NCBI GenBank assembly: GCA_016893485.2
Contig: JAFEKX020000001.1
Coordinates: 4,774,001 to 4,838,000, forward strand
DNA: 64,000 nucleotides
Origin: Streptomyces sp. P3
GTDB taxonomy: Bacteria > Actinomycetota > Actinomycetes > Streptomycetales > Streptomycetaceae
Reading direction: 5' to 3'
The position numbers and the translations under genes are program-made. How positions within the stretch are numbered: position 1 is the stretch's first letter; the number at the start of each line of letters is the position of its first letter. Positions 36,291-46,420 of the stretch are shown piece by piece. Below the pieces are notes generated by a model. It had not been told where the DNA came from and made no database searches. It worked only from the letters and a program-made list of their open reading frames with translations.

Positions 36291-36437
36291 ATGTCCGCGC
36301 GTTACGTCAGAGGATTCTGCGCCGCCGTCATCGCTGTCGCCGCCCTGATCGGAGCGGCTGCGGTAAGCCCGGCCAGGGCGGCGGACCGCCCGCCGGTGTC
36401 TCACTCCGGCGGAAGCATCATGTCCTTGCGCGAGTAG
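36291..36437 (+). pseudogene. Truncated 5' end of a secreted protein gene
   Basis: ATG 36291, preceded by GAGGTAGGT, opens a clear signal peptide (RGFCAAVIAVAALIGAAAVS, then PARAADRPPV) whose mature part is cut at about 36400. There the sequence becomes the 3' end of the convergent Uma2 gene, and the frame stops at 36437. The remaining 48 codons cannot form a normal protein, so this looks like a gene deleted by a rearrangement. The 140 bp upstream (36150-36290) contain GCACGCATTAAGCGTG, an inverted CACGC/GCGTG pair, and probably the old promoter. Confidence 0.6.
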
Positions 36438-37002
36438 AGCGGCAGCCCGCTCGTGTCGAGCTTCCAGGTGCCCAGCTCAGTGGTGATGGCGAGCGGAGTC
36501 CCGTACGGCTGCCCCTTCAGACGGTTGCCGTAGGTGGGACGACCGGCACTTGTGTCGATTCCCCATTGGTACGTCCACGTGCCGTCACGGGGGTCGAGGA
36601 TGAGGTAGTGCGGGATGCCCATCGCCGGGTAGTCCTGGCTCTTGGCGTCGTAGTCGTTGCCGGGGTTCGACGGGGAGACGATCTCGATGACCAGCAGGAT
36701 CTGGTGCGGGTCCAGCGGATCGTCCGTCTCCATGGCTGAGCGCGGGACCACCAGCAGGTCAGGAATGCGCAGTGTGCCGAGGGACGCGTCATCCGTGTCC
36801 GTGGCCTCGGCGGTGATTATTCCGGGAGGCAGTTGGCCGGCCAGTTGGTCGCGCACATCCACGGCCGTGAGCTGGTGCCGGGGACGGGGCTCATCATCAT
36901 GACGAACGTCCCGTCGCTGATCTCCGGGAAGGTGAAGCCCTGTGGCGGCGTGAAATGATCCCGCAACTCACGCAGATGCTGGTAGATAGCCTGCTGGGTC
37001 AT
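36401..37002 (-). CDS. Uma2 family endonuclease-like protein (frameshifted)
   Basis: This DUF820/Uma2 protein of about 200 residues has the PD-(D/E)xK nuclease fold. After the N-terminus (QHLRELRDHFTPPQGF) a base is lost near 36868, and the frame continues VDVRDQLAGQLPPG. Catalytic elements are PDLLVVP (Asp), VIEIVSPSNPGNDYDAKSQD (Glu and Lys) and YPAMGIPHYLILDP. The family is abundant in actinobacteria and cyanobacteria, and its biological role is unresolved. The ATG is at 37002. Its stop lies at the junction with the truncated secreted-protein fragment. Confidence 0.85.
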
Positions 37003-37048
37003 ACCGTCGTCTCCTTCGGGACAGTACGACCCAGCGTAGCCGTCCCCC

Positions 37049-37457
37049 TCACATGTCCGACGGCCCCGGCAGGTCCGTGCGCTCGCGCACCGGCTGGTGG
37101 GTCATCGCGTCCTCACGGCCCGACTGGTAGGCCGTGAGGCTGCCCTTCGCGTTCGTCGTCTCACGCTCGGCCGCGTCAGCATGCGCTCCATGCGCTGGCG
37201 CATCGGGCCGATCATGCCGCCGCCGACGCCGACGATCATGATGCCGGCGGCGGTCGCGAGGGCGGCGATGCAGGCCCAGACGATGGTGGCGAGCATCCTG
37301 CCGTAGGACAGACATCGACGAGAGGGCGCTGCCGACGATGCCGTTGATCATCGTGCTGACCGACCTTCCGCAGCACCCGGTCCAGGATGCGGGCGATCAT
37401 CTTGAACACGGACCAGCCGATGACCAGGATGACCAGGAAGCCGACGAGTTCGGGCAC
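37049..37457 (-). pseudogene. Remnant of a TM-helix (CmpX-like) membrane protein
   Basis: Three out-of-frame pieces resemble a small mechanosensitive/CmpX-type membrane protein. They are PELVGFLVILVIGWSVFKMI with ARILDRVLRKV; MLATIVWACIAALATAAGIM with IVGVGGGMIGPMRQRMERM; and the tail TNAKGSLTAYQSGREDAMTH. The middle section between RVLRKV and the second helix is too short for the family, and no start with a ribosome site is seen upstream (an in-frame TGA precedes SAQFVPELVG). I read it as a decayed gene or one with errors plus a deletion. The exact limits are uncertain. Confidence 0.5.
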
Positions 37458-37548
37458 GAACTGCGCGGATCAGTGCCGCGAGCGGGCGTGGCCGGGTGGG
37501 CTGGGCCGTACGAGTGACCCGCAGGTCCGGGCGTCCTACGCTGACGCC

Positions 37549-38786
37549 ATGACGTCTGCCGCCGCGCGTATCGCCCTGGACCTCACCGCCGACCTCCCCG
37601 TCTCCGGGCTGGAGGACTTCTACCGGGATCTGCACCGGCATCCCGAACTGTCCGGCGAGGAGCACCGTACGGCCGGGAAGCTTGTCGAGCGGTTCGCCGA
37701 GGCGGGGGTTCGACACCCTTGAGGGGATCGGGGGACCGGGGTCGCCGGGGTGCTGCGGAACGGGGACGGGCCCACCGTGCTGCTGCGGGCCGACATGGAC
37801 GCGCTGCCGGTGCCGGAGGAGACCGGGTTGTCGTACGCGTCCTCGGTGGACGGGGTGATGCATGCCTGCGGGCACGACATGCATGTGACCTGGCTGGCCG
37901 GGGCGGCCGGGGCGCTGGCCGCGGGGCGGGACGCCTGGTCGGGGACGCTGGTGCTGGTGGGGCAGCCCGCGGAGGAGACGGGGCGGGGCGCGGCCGCGAT
38001 GGTGGCCGACGGTCTGTACGAGCGCGTCCCGCGTCCTGACGTGCTGCTGGGCCAGCACGCGGCGCCCGGGCCCGCCGGGTTCTACCCGCACTCGCCGGGG
38101 CTGATCATGTCGGCCACGACCGATATCGACATCGTGATCCACGGGCGGGGCGGGCACGGCTCGCGGCCCGAGACGACCGTCGACCCGGTCGTCACCGCCG
38201 CCTACCTCGTCACCCGGCTACAGACCGTGGTCTCCCGCGAGATCGCCGCCCGCGACTCCGCCGTCCTCACCGTGGGCCGCATCGAGGCGGGCACCCGGCA
38301 CAACATCATCCCGACCACCGCCCGGCTCTCCCTCAACCTCCGCACCCAGTCCCCGACGTGCGGGACCGGATGATCGCCGCGATCCGGCGTATCGCGACCG
38401 GTGAGTGCCTGGCAGCGGGCTGCCCGAGCGAGCCCGAGATCACCTTCGGCAACGACTTCCCGATCACCGTCAACGACGCCGACACCGACCGCCGTGTCGC
38501 CGCCGTGCACACCGAGGTCCTCGGCGCGGGCACGGTCTTCGACCCCGGCCCCGCGATGGGCAGCGAAGACTTTCCGCACCTGGTCCCGGACGGGGTGCCG
38601 TACTCCTACTGGTTCGTGACGAGCACCTCGGCCGACGTGTGGGACGCGGCGCCCGGCACGGATCTCATGGAGAAGTTCCATGCCGTGCCCAGCAACCACA
38701 GCCCGCAGTTCGCACCCGACCTGGTGACGGTCGCGCCGGGCGTACGCACCCTGGTGTCGGGCGCGTTGGCCTTTCTCACCGACTGA
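37549..38786 (+). CDS. M20 family amidohydrolase (frameshifted)
   Basis: This is a metal-dependent amidohydrolase of about 412 residues (IAA-amino acid hydrolase/hippurate hydrolase type). Metal-binding motifs are GHDMHVTW (preceded by HAC), GQPAEETGRGAAAMV, the His in GQHAAPGPAGFYPHS, and the distal GPAMGSEDFPHLV. Dimerisation-domain residues are in IHGRGGHGSRPETTVDPVV. An extra G and then a missing G near 37709-37731 place a false TGA after AEAGV, and another base is lost near 38358. The ATG is at 37549. It removes N-acyl groups from amino acids or similar amides. It converges with the lipoprotein gene (10-bp gap). Confidence 0.86.
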
Positions 38787-38797
38787 CAGGGGCTGCG

Positions 38798-40155
38798 TCA
38801 GTTGGGCAGCGCCTTCTTCAGCGCGGTGTCCAGCCTCTTCGCCAGGGTCGCGTCACTCGGCGGATCGTCCCGGAACAGGGGGCCGAGCTGCGCGGTGAAC
38901 GTCTGGGTGAACGCGCCGTAGAGCGGGGTGCGCGGGCGCTGAACCGCCTTGCGCAGTGCGGGAAGCAGGGTGGTGCGGGCGTACGCGGGGCGGCCGGCCG
39001 CGTCGCGGGGCATGCTGTCGGTTCTCTCGCCGGTGGGGAGGCCGACGGTGTCGGGGCGGTGCCGACGCCGCAGGTCACGTTGTTGTCCTGGTAGGCGGAG
39101 GTGCGGGTGGCCGCGAACCCCGCGTCCAGCAGGCAGCGTTCGCTTCGTTTGCCGGTGAGGTACGTGATCAGCTCGGCCGCCTTGGCCGCCCGCCCGGACG
39201 ACTCGGTCACCGCGAGGTTCTGCCCGCCGAGCACCGCGCGACCCGGCAGCGGAGCCACCCTGAGCTGGTTCGCGTCGAACGACTGGTGGAGGGTGCGGTA
39301 GGCGTACGGCCACTGCCGCAGGAACTCCGTCCGGCCGTCCGCGAAGTCGCCCAGCGAGTCGGCCTCGTCGGACTGGAAGGCGGCCGGGAGGGTGTACGAG
39401 GGGTCGGTGCGGCTGCGGAGTTCGGCGATCCCGGCCGTCAACTTCCCTACGGAGGCGTCGTAATGGCCGTCGTCGTCGGTCAACTCGAAGTCCGGGTCCG
39501 CCGACGCGAACGCCTCGATCGCGTTGACGGTACGGCCCTCGTAGGCGCCCAGCTGGGTGGTCCAGCCCGCGACGTCGGGGAGGGCCTGCCTGACGGCGCG
39601 GCTCAGTTCCTGGAGCCGGGCCCAGCTGATGCCCTGGTTCAGGTCGGGCTGCGAGACCTGTGCCTTCTTCATGAGGTCGGTGCGGTAGTAGAGCAGCCCG
39701 ACATCACTGTTGAAGGGCGCCGCGTACACCTTTCCGTCCCAACGGGCCGTTTCCGCCACGGACTTGATGACATCGGCGTCGACCGTGCCGTCCGGCAGCG
39801 GGCGGACGAGGTGCGCGGCGGCGAACTCCGGCACCCAGGTCACGTCCAGGTTGACCACGTCGTAGTCGGCGCTCCCGGACTGGAGGGCGCCGAGCAGCTG
39901 GCTGCGCTGTTCGTCGGCGTTGCCCGGAAGCTCGACCAGCCGGGCCCGGTAACCCGAACCCGCCTTCCGCTGCTGGTCGTTCCAGGCGGCGATGAGCTGC
40001 TCGCGGATGCCGCTCTTGCCGGTGACGTCCCGGCCGCTGGCCACCACGATCTCGCCCGGCCCCTCGTCGGCGGCCGGCCCCGCCGAGGGGTGGCCGCCGG
40101 TGCAGCCCGCGAGCAGCAGCAGGGTCAGCAGTGCCGCGTACCCGCGCCGGGCCAT
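38798..40155 (-). CDS. Solute-binding lipoprotein, orphan (frameshifted near C-terminus)
   Basis: This extracellular solute-binding protein (ABC family 1) has about 452 residues. The lipoprotein signal is MARRGYAALLTLLLLAGCTG with Cys 18. Family features follow: RDVTGKSGIREQLIAAWNDQ, LPGNADEQRSQLLGALQSGS, YDVVNLDVTWVPEFA, APFNSDVGLLYYRTDLM and RQWPYAYRTLHQSFD. The frame breaks near 39057 and the last 80 residues (PLYGAFTQTFTAQLGPLFRD, then LAKRLDTALKKALPN) are in the next frame. Its ATG overlaps the stop of the caspase-receptor gene by one base (TGATG). No ABC permease or ATPase gene is near, so it probably serves as a ligand-binding partner and not a transporter subunit. Confidence 0.85.
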
Positions 40156-43096
40156 CAGTCCTCCCCCGTTCCGGTGCGCGCGACCTCGTCGTGCAGGCCC
40201 GCGCCGAGATCCGTGTCGGCGTCCAGGCAACGGCCGCCGCTCGCACCGGAGATCCGCTCGTCCGGCTTGCCCTTGTCGCAGCCGCCGCCGACCAGCGACA
40301 CCATCGCCACCGGCACCTTCACCGACCGCGCCTTCGTCAGTACGGCGTCCAGATTCGCGCCGGTGAGCCGGTTGTTGTCCTCGTCGTCGGTGACGTACAC
40401 GATCAGCCGGGGGTGGTGGTCGTCGGCTCCGCGCGCGGCCATGTAGTCGAGGGCGGCGAGCAGCGCGGTGTGCGGGTCGGCCTGGGCGTCCTGGATTCCG
40501 ATCCTGCCGATGGCCGTCTCGGCGGGGCCGCGCTTGTGCGGGCCGAAGGGGAGCACCGCCTTGTACGGCGCGTGGGCGTCCAGCCCGGACACGCCCCACA
40601 CCCCGTACCTGTCCTCGTCGCCGAGCCCGCCGAGGGACTGCTTCACCAGGCCGGGGCCGCCGCTCGGCCCGTTCCAGAGGGCGCCCATCGAACCGGAGTC
40701 GTCGATCAGGAAGAGCACCCGGCCGGGGCCGTCGGCACCCCGGTAGCCGGAGAGCGCGGTGTTCATGGCCTGGTACTCGACAGTGCTGGTCGGCAGGTCC
40801 GCCGGGGTGGGGTCCACGCCGGTGCCGGGCGCGCGGGGGTCCAGCAGGTCTCGGTCGCCGCCGGCCGAGCGGAAGCCGTCCGCCGCGAACACGGCCCGGC
40901 CGCCGCTCCCCGCGAGCCACCGGTGGAAGTCCTCGGCCGCCGTGTCCCGCGCCTCCCGGTCCCGGTCGGCGCCCTGCCAGCCGACGCGGACGAAGGCCGG
41001 TTCGATGCCGGCGGTGTCGTCCGGGTACTCGGCGACCCGGGGCACCCGGGTCGCGCGGTCGCAGCCGACCCCGCTCTTCAGCAGGAACTCGGGGACCAGG
41101 GCGGCGGTCGTGCGGTCCACGGTCGAGTCGTCGGGCAGCGTGCACAGCAGGTCGGCGGCCGTGGGCGCGGGCGGGACCGGCGAACGCACCAGGGCTTCCG
41201 CGCTGCGCACGTCCGAGTTGTGGTAGAGACCCATGGTCGCAAGCAGTGCCGCGTCGGTGAACTCCGGGTCGGGACGGGTCACTTCGGCGTCCGGGGCCCG
41301 GCCGCGCAGCACGGTGATGAGTTCGTTCAGCCGCAGTCCGCTTCCCGAACTGCCTCCCCCGCAAGGCTCTTGGGCACGGCGAGCACCAGCGGCGAATAGG
41401 CGAGCGGCTCGGCGTCCGAGGTCAGCGCGACGACGGAATCGATGTCCTGGTGGGCGGTCACCCGGGCGGCGTCGGCGACCGAGGCCGGGATCCAGATGTC
41501 CGGCTGCGGGCCGATGTCGCGCTGCGGGTCGATGTCGTCGCCGCTGGGTTCCTGCCAGGCGTGCGACTGGCGCTGGAGCGCGGTGACGACATCGGCGGAG
41601 CCCGCGCTGTAGACGGTGATGCCGCTGCGGCGGCAGCCGTCGCCGGTGGTGTTCGCCTGCGAGGTGAGATACGCGTCGGCGGCCGAACGGACCGTGGACT
41701 CCAGATCGGGGTCAGTCTGCACCCGCAGTTCGAGCGGCGGACCGCACGAGGGCTGCCGGCGGCGAGGGTGTAGATGCCGTACGACCCGAGTCCCAGGGCG
41801 GCGAGGGCCAGCACCAGGATGATCCGGGTCGCGGTCCGCGGCAGCGCCCCCAGCGCCCGAACCACCGGGCGACGACACCGCCGCCCGCCCGCAGCACGCC
41901 GAGCAGCGCCACCCCCGCGCGCCGTGAGGCGGACGGCCCGCGCTCGGGTCCGACGGTCCTGCGCACCGGCCTCCGCACCGGAGGATCAGGCCGCTCCCCC
42001 GCACCGGCCGGGCCGACAGCAGTACGTCCTCCTCGGGCTCCCACCGCCCGCGCGGCTCCCAGGGGTCACCGCGCACGGTCCTGTACCCGTCCTGGCGCAT
42101 CACCTCCCGTAACCGTCTGGAGAGTTCGGCGAACCGCACCTCGCCGTCCCGGTCGAGGAGCCGGACGAGCCGCTCGGTGAACGGCGTCGGGCCCGTGCCG
42201 TCGCCCGCGTCGATGCGGTGGTTGGCCTGCACGCTCAGCTGGAGCAGCACGCGCCGCCTGTCGCGGAAGTTCTCCCAGATCCAGCCCGCGTTCCCGGCGA
42301 AGCAGCAGTCGAGGACCACCACGATCCGCTCGGCGCGGCCCGCGGCCAGCATGGTCAGCATCGTGGTGACCATCTCGGCGCCCGGGAACACCGCCTGGCC
42401 GCCCGCGACCACGCTCGCGTTGCGCATCTGGAGGAACAGTTCGTCGCCGGCCGCGGTGATCGCGCCGTGCCCGGCGAAGTACACCAGGAGCAGCCCCTCG
42501 GCCTCCTGGGCGGCGGTGCGCAGCGCCCGGTCGAAGTCGTCCAGCGTCGGCGACCGCAGCACCCGCACCTCGTGGTCGCCGAACACCCGGCCCCTGGGCA
42601 GCACGTCCCGCAGCAGGTTCAGGTTGTGCTTGACGGCCGGGAGGTCACCGGGCACACCGAACGGAGGCACGGTGGTGTCGTACCCGAGACACCCACCAGC
42701 AGCGCCCGGTTGACCTTCCCCCGCGGGTCGAAGTCGGACACCGGGCCAGCCGTCGCCGTCGGAGGACACCACATCCACGTCCACCTGCGGCGGGTCTCCG
42801 TGCTCGACTTCCCGGCGGTTGTCCCGCCAGGCCACGACGGCCCGTCTGATCTCCTGCACCAGCTGATGGAAGACAGGCGTGGCAGCCGAGCTGACGAGCG
42901 CCACCACGATCTCCGAGCCCACCCCCATGGGCGCCCCGGACTCGGGCTCGCTCGACCGCGCCTCACTGATCCGCAGGCCGCCCGCGCGCACCCGCTCCTC
43001 CAGCGGTTCCTCGCGCGCCAGCCACGCCATCAGCGCGCCGACATCGCGCGCGTCCGCGGTTCCGTCCAGCCGTAAGCGAATTGTTTGGTCGGCCAC
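40155..43096 (-). CDS. EACC1-caspase-TM-solute-binding/VWA receptor-like protein (frameshifted)
   Basis: Six or seven frame corrections give one protein of about 985 residues. Residues 1-115 (SEIVVALVSSAATPVFHQLV) match the EACC1 domain of actinobacterial conflict systems. Residues ~127-400 are a caspase-type (C14) peptidase with catalytic His in LLLVYFAGHG (about 210) and Cys in VVLDCCFAGNAG (about 265). A basic linker leads to one membrane helix (RIILVLALAALGLGSYGIYT, about 41757-41826). Outside follow a solute-binding-like region (DIWIPASVADAARVT, VVALTSDAEPLAYSPLVLAV) and a VWA domain with MIDAS DDSGSMG (about 40703). GTG 43096 follows GGGGGATGGA. Breaks lie near 42740, 42680, 42010, 41875, 41765 and 41345. 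An alternative is two genes divided near the membrane helix, but no start site is seen there. Confidence 0.75.
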
Positions 43097-43178
43097 TCCA
43101 TCCCCCTCAGCCCTGACGCACCATCATGGCACCGCCGTTGACTCCAGGGGAGGGAGATGCGGGGAGCTTCACGAGTCT

Positions 43179-44416
43179 TCACGAGGTGAGCGGCTGCGAC
43201 TCCAACTGCCCCAACTGTCTCCGCACATGATCCAGAGCACCCTTCCGCCGCCCCGGTACCAGCCCCCGCAACTCGGCCAGCGCGAGACCGAGTTCACGGG
43301 CCGGAACGGGATCATGGATCTGCCCCCACTGATGGTGCGCCCGGTCCACGGCGGCCTCGACAGCAACGGTCCCAGGCGCCTGCCCCACCGCGAGCCGCGC
43401 CCCCGCCACCGCAAGCCACGCCTGACAACTCCGCACCGGATCCCCGCCAACATCGCCAGATCCGCCCGCACTTCGGTCCAGTGCAGAGCCTCTTCGGAAC
43501 CCCGACCGTGGGCACGGACCGCGGCCTGCTCGTGTTCGGCGGCGAGGGCGTCGGCGTCGGGGTGACGGCCCGCTTGGACGGCGGCGGTGATGGCACCGTG
43601 CGGATCGGCATCCTGCGGCCGACCTGGGCTGTTCAGACTCCGGCCGGGATTATTCAGCCCGTCCGGCGTTTGAGGACGAGGCCCCTTCAGGGCCGATGGG
43701 GGTCTGGGGGCGGAGCCCCCGGGAACGGCGGCGACCCCCACGAACCCGGGAGAAGCGAGGAGCACGTCCGCGTACCCCTCCGCGCCCAGCCTCTCCACCG
43801 CCTGCTGATGCAACTGCTCCACCGGTGGCCGCCACCCGCTCCGCAGGATCGTCGCCACCGCCTTCATGTACGACGGAACCGCCACCACCCGACGGGCCGG
43901 CGGCGGCGCGATGCGGCCGTAAACGGCGTTCGTACGGCCCGAGTCGAGCGGATGCGCCCGCAACCACTGCCAGGTCTCCGCGTCGGTGTGGAGGTCCAGC
44001 AGCAGCGTCGTCGTGCCCGGCGCCCGCAGCCGCAACTCCTCCCGCACCCACGCCCACGGAAACCCGGTGTAGCGAACCGTCGCCGGGGTGGTCCGCGCCA
44101 GCGCCAGATGCGGAAGGCGCTGTTTCCGGTCGAGTTGAAGCTGCCCGGCGACGAACACGGTCAACGGCCCGGCGGCCGTGGCGGCGGCACGCAGCCGCGT
44201 CAGCACGGCCTGCGGCTCCAGCGGATCGGCGAGTTCGACAACGTTGGCCGTGTCCGCACCGGACAGCACCGAGGGCTCGACCGCCGCCAGCACCTGCAGA
44301 ACGGAGGCCGCGTCCACCAGCCGGCCCTTGCCGACCGGCGAGGCCGCGAGCAGCAACACCGTTCCAGGCATGGCGCCCTCCCCGAACCATCCGTCACTCA
44401 CTTCGTACCGAAGCAC
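43179..44416 (-). CDS. Degenerate caspase-like protein (frameshifted)
   Basis: This protein of about 410 residues begins LRYEVSDGWFGEGAMPGTVL. The strand LTVFVAGQLQLDRKQRLPHL sits where active caspases have VYFAGHG, and TTTLLLDLHTDAETW where they have LDCCFAG. Both catalytic residues are therefore absent (Gln and Leu/His instead). The similarity to the downstream caspase is my own alignment by eye. The C-terminal half is helical (AALAAEHEQAAVRAHG-type) and, after a lost G near 43440, ends SCQAWLAVAGARLAVGQ, then HQWGQIHDPVPARELGL. A dispersed repeat interrupts the middle in frame. GTG 44416 follows AGAGG by 5 nt. It lies 82 bp upstream of the caspase receptor, probably cotranscribed. Confidence 0.65.
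43635..43735. repeat. Streptomyces dispersed repeat inside a coding region
   Basis: The segment containing CAGCCCGTCCGGCGTTTGAG and then GGGGTCTGGGGGCGGAGCCC is a sequence I recognise as a very frequent intergenic repeat in Streptomyces. Here it lies inside the degenerate caspase gene and adds about 33 residues rich in Pro, Gly, Arg and Asn between the two halves of the protein without breaking the frame. Confidence 0.7.
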
Positions 44417-44456
44417 CGTAACCTCTGCTCACCCTCTGCTGCCGCAAAGGGTGATG

Positions 44457-45679
44457 TCAGGACCGCCGTACCGCGAAGATCGTGGTGTCGTCGGCGAGGT
44501 GTCCGCCGCCGTGCCGCAGCGTGCGCCGTCCCGGACGAAGGCGACGAGACGGTCCGGTTCGGTCAGCTGCGGATCGGCCAGTACACCTTCCCTGACAAGG
44601 GACTTGAGCGGATAGAAGACACCGTCCCCGTTCCGCGCCTCCGTCACCCCGTCCGTCACGACGAGGAGCGTCTCGCCGGGCGCGAGCCTGATCCGGAGCG
44701 TCGGCGGCGGCCCGTCCATATGGGCCAACTCGCCCAGCCCGAGCGGGAGTCCGTGCCCGGGCGGCAGGGACCGTACGCCCTGCGGTCCGACCACCAGCGG
44801 GGGTTCGTGGCCGAAGTTGACGACCTCGACGACGTCCGGTTCGGCGACGGGGAAGCCGAGCAGCACGGCGGTGGCGAACCGGTCGACGTCCTCGCCCGCA
44901 CCCAGCGCGGCGAGATGCAGCCCGTGCCGTTGGATCCGGGTCTCCAGCCGCGCGGCGACACTGGCGAGCTCCGGCTCGTGATAGCCGGCCTCGCGGAACG
45001 TGCCGAGCAGCGCCGCCGCGGCCTCCACCGCGCCGAGGCCCTTGCCCTGGACGTCACCGACGAGGGCGCGGGTGCCATGCAGGCCGGGCTGGATGTCGTA
45101 GAAGTCGCCGCCGACACGGGCGAAGGCGTCCGCGGCGAGATAGACGGCCGCGTGGTCGAGGCCGCCCCAGCCCGGTGGCAGTGGGCGCAGCAGGGTGCGA
45201 CGGGTGGTCTCGGCGACATCGCGCATGTGCAGCATCCGGCGCTCGCCGCGGACCCGGACCACGCAGGCCAGGACGGCGAGGACACCGCCGACGCCGACGA
45301 GGATGAAGTCGGGCAGGCCGGTCTGGTACTGGCGCGGCCAGGCGTGGTCGGCGAGCGCGTAGGTGGCGACGCCGAGCACGGCGAACACGGCCGTGCCCCA
45401 CACCCCGCAGATCGCGGCGGCGATGCCGGGCACGAGCACGATCCAGGAGACGGTCCGGAACTCGCCGCCGGTGTACCAGTCGACCTGGAGGATGGTGATG
45501 AGCATCAGCAGCGGCGGTATCCAGGCGACGCTGCGCCCGCCCACCCGCAGCAGATGCTGGCGCCGCAGCGCGTCGGGGTCCCCGGCGCGGGGCAGCCGGT
45601 CGAGCGGGGAGCGCCCGGAGTCGCCGTGGCGCCAGGGTCCGGTCCCGCGGCGCACCGGTCCGGTCCCCTGGCCGCTCAC
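44457..45679 (-). CDS. SpoIIE/PP2C-type serine phosphatase, membrane-bound (frameshifted at end)
   Basis: This phosphatase has about 408 residues. Residues ~45-140 hold four membrane helices (WIPPLLMLITILQVDWYTGG, IVLVPGIAAAICGVWGTAVF, FILVGVGGVLAVLACVVRV). The SpoIIE catalytic domain follows: GGDFYDIQPG, ALVGDVQGKGLGAVEAAA, VEVVNFGHEPPLVV and LLVVTDGVTEARN. One base lost near 44520 moves the last residues (LRHGGGHLADDTTIFAVRRS), with the final metal-binding Asp pair, out of frame. Such enzymes dephosphorylate anti-anti-sigma factors in partner-switching circuits. GTG 45679 lies 4 nt after the upstream reductase stop. It is the nearest gene upstream of the caspase locus on the same strand. 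Confidence 0.87.
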
Positions 45680-45683
45680 GGCG

Positions 45684-46320
45684 TCAGTACGCGACCGACA
45701 TCCGGGCGCGCGGGTGGGCGTGCTGTTCGAGCTCGTCGACGAAGGCGACCGCGTAGTCCTCGGCGCTGATGAAGCTGCGGCCCTGGTCGTCGGTCATCAG
45801 CTGGTCCCCGTCGACGCGGAAGCGGCCGGTGCGGGTGCCCGGGGCGATCTCGGCGGCGGGGGAGACGTACGTCCAGTCGGGGCCGTCGTCGAGGGCGCGG
45901 TAGTAGGCGAGGACGGCGCGGTGGGCGTGGGCCTCCGGGAGGTAGGCCTCGGGAAGCCTGGCTGGTCGCTGACCGCCTGGCCGGGGCGACCTCCAGGCCG
46001 CCGGCGCCGCCGACCACCATGAGCCGTCCGACACCGGCCGCGCGGACGCCGGCCACGAGGGCCTCGTTCAGGGCGAGGAAGGGGCCGCGGGGATCGCTGC
46101 CGTCGCGGGGCGGCACACAGGCGGAGGCGACCGCGTCGGCGCCGCGCGCCACCTCGGCCACCTGGTCGGGGTCGGTCGCGTCGGCCGCGGTGGCGGTGAC
46201 CCCGGGCAGCGGCGACTGGCCGGAGCGGCTCACCGCCAGCACCTGGTGACCGCGGGCCGAGGCCTCGGTGGCGATCCGGCTGCCGACCATGCCGGTGGCG
46301 CCGAAGAGTACGAGCTTCAT
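45684..46320 (-). CDS. NAD(P)-binding oxidoreductase (NmrA/SDR-like, frameshifted)
   Basis: This atypical short-chain dehydrogenase-like protein has about 213 residues: nucleotide-binding MKLVLFGATGMVGSRIATEA, VTATAADATDPDQVAEVARG and RLMVVGGAGGLEVAP. After lost bases near 45990 and 45962 it continues AVLAYYRALDDGPDWTYVSP, FRVDGDQLMTDDQGRSFISA and EDYAVAFVDELEQ. The pattern is that of NAD(P)H-binding YwnB/HSCARG-type reductases that act on quinones or serve as redox sensors. The ATG is at 46320. It is transcribed toward the SpoIIE gene with a 4-nt gap. Confidence 0.85.
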
Positions 46321-46420
46321 GCGCCCCAGCGAAACACGGGCCAACCGAGGCCGCACTCCGACTTGCCACCGTCTCCGCCGGGGTGTGCATTGGTAGTACG
46401 GGGGAGAGAGGAGTGCTCTC

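Noticed and set aside
38818..41364. 848-codon frame read as one protein
   Set aside because: Its first half is the wrong frame of the VWA domain. The lipoprotein begins at 40155 with its own signal peptide.
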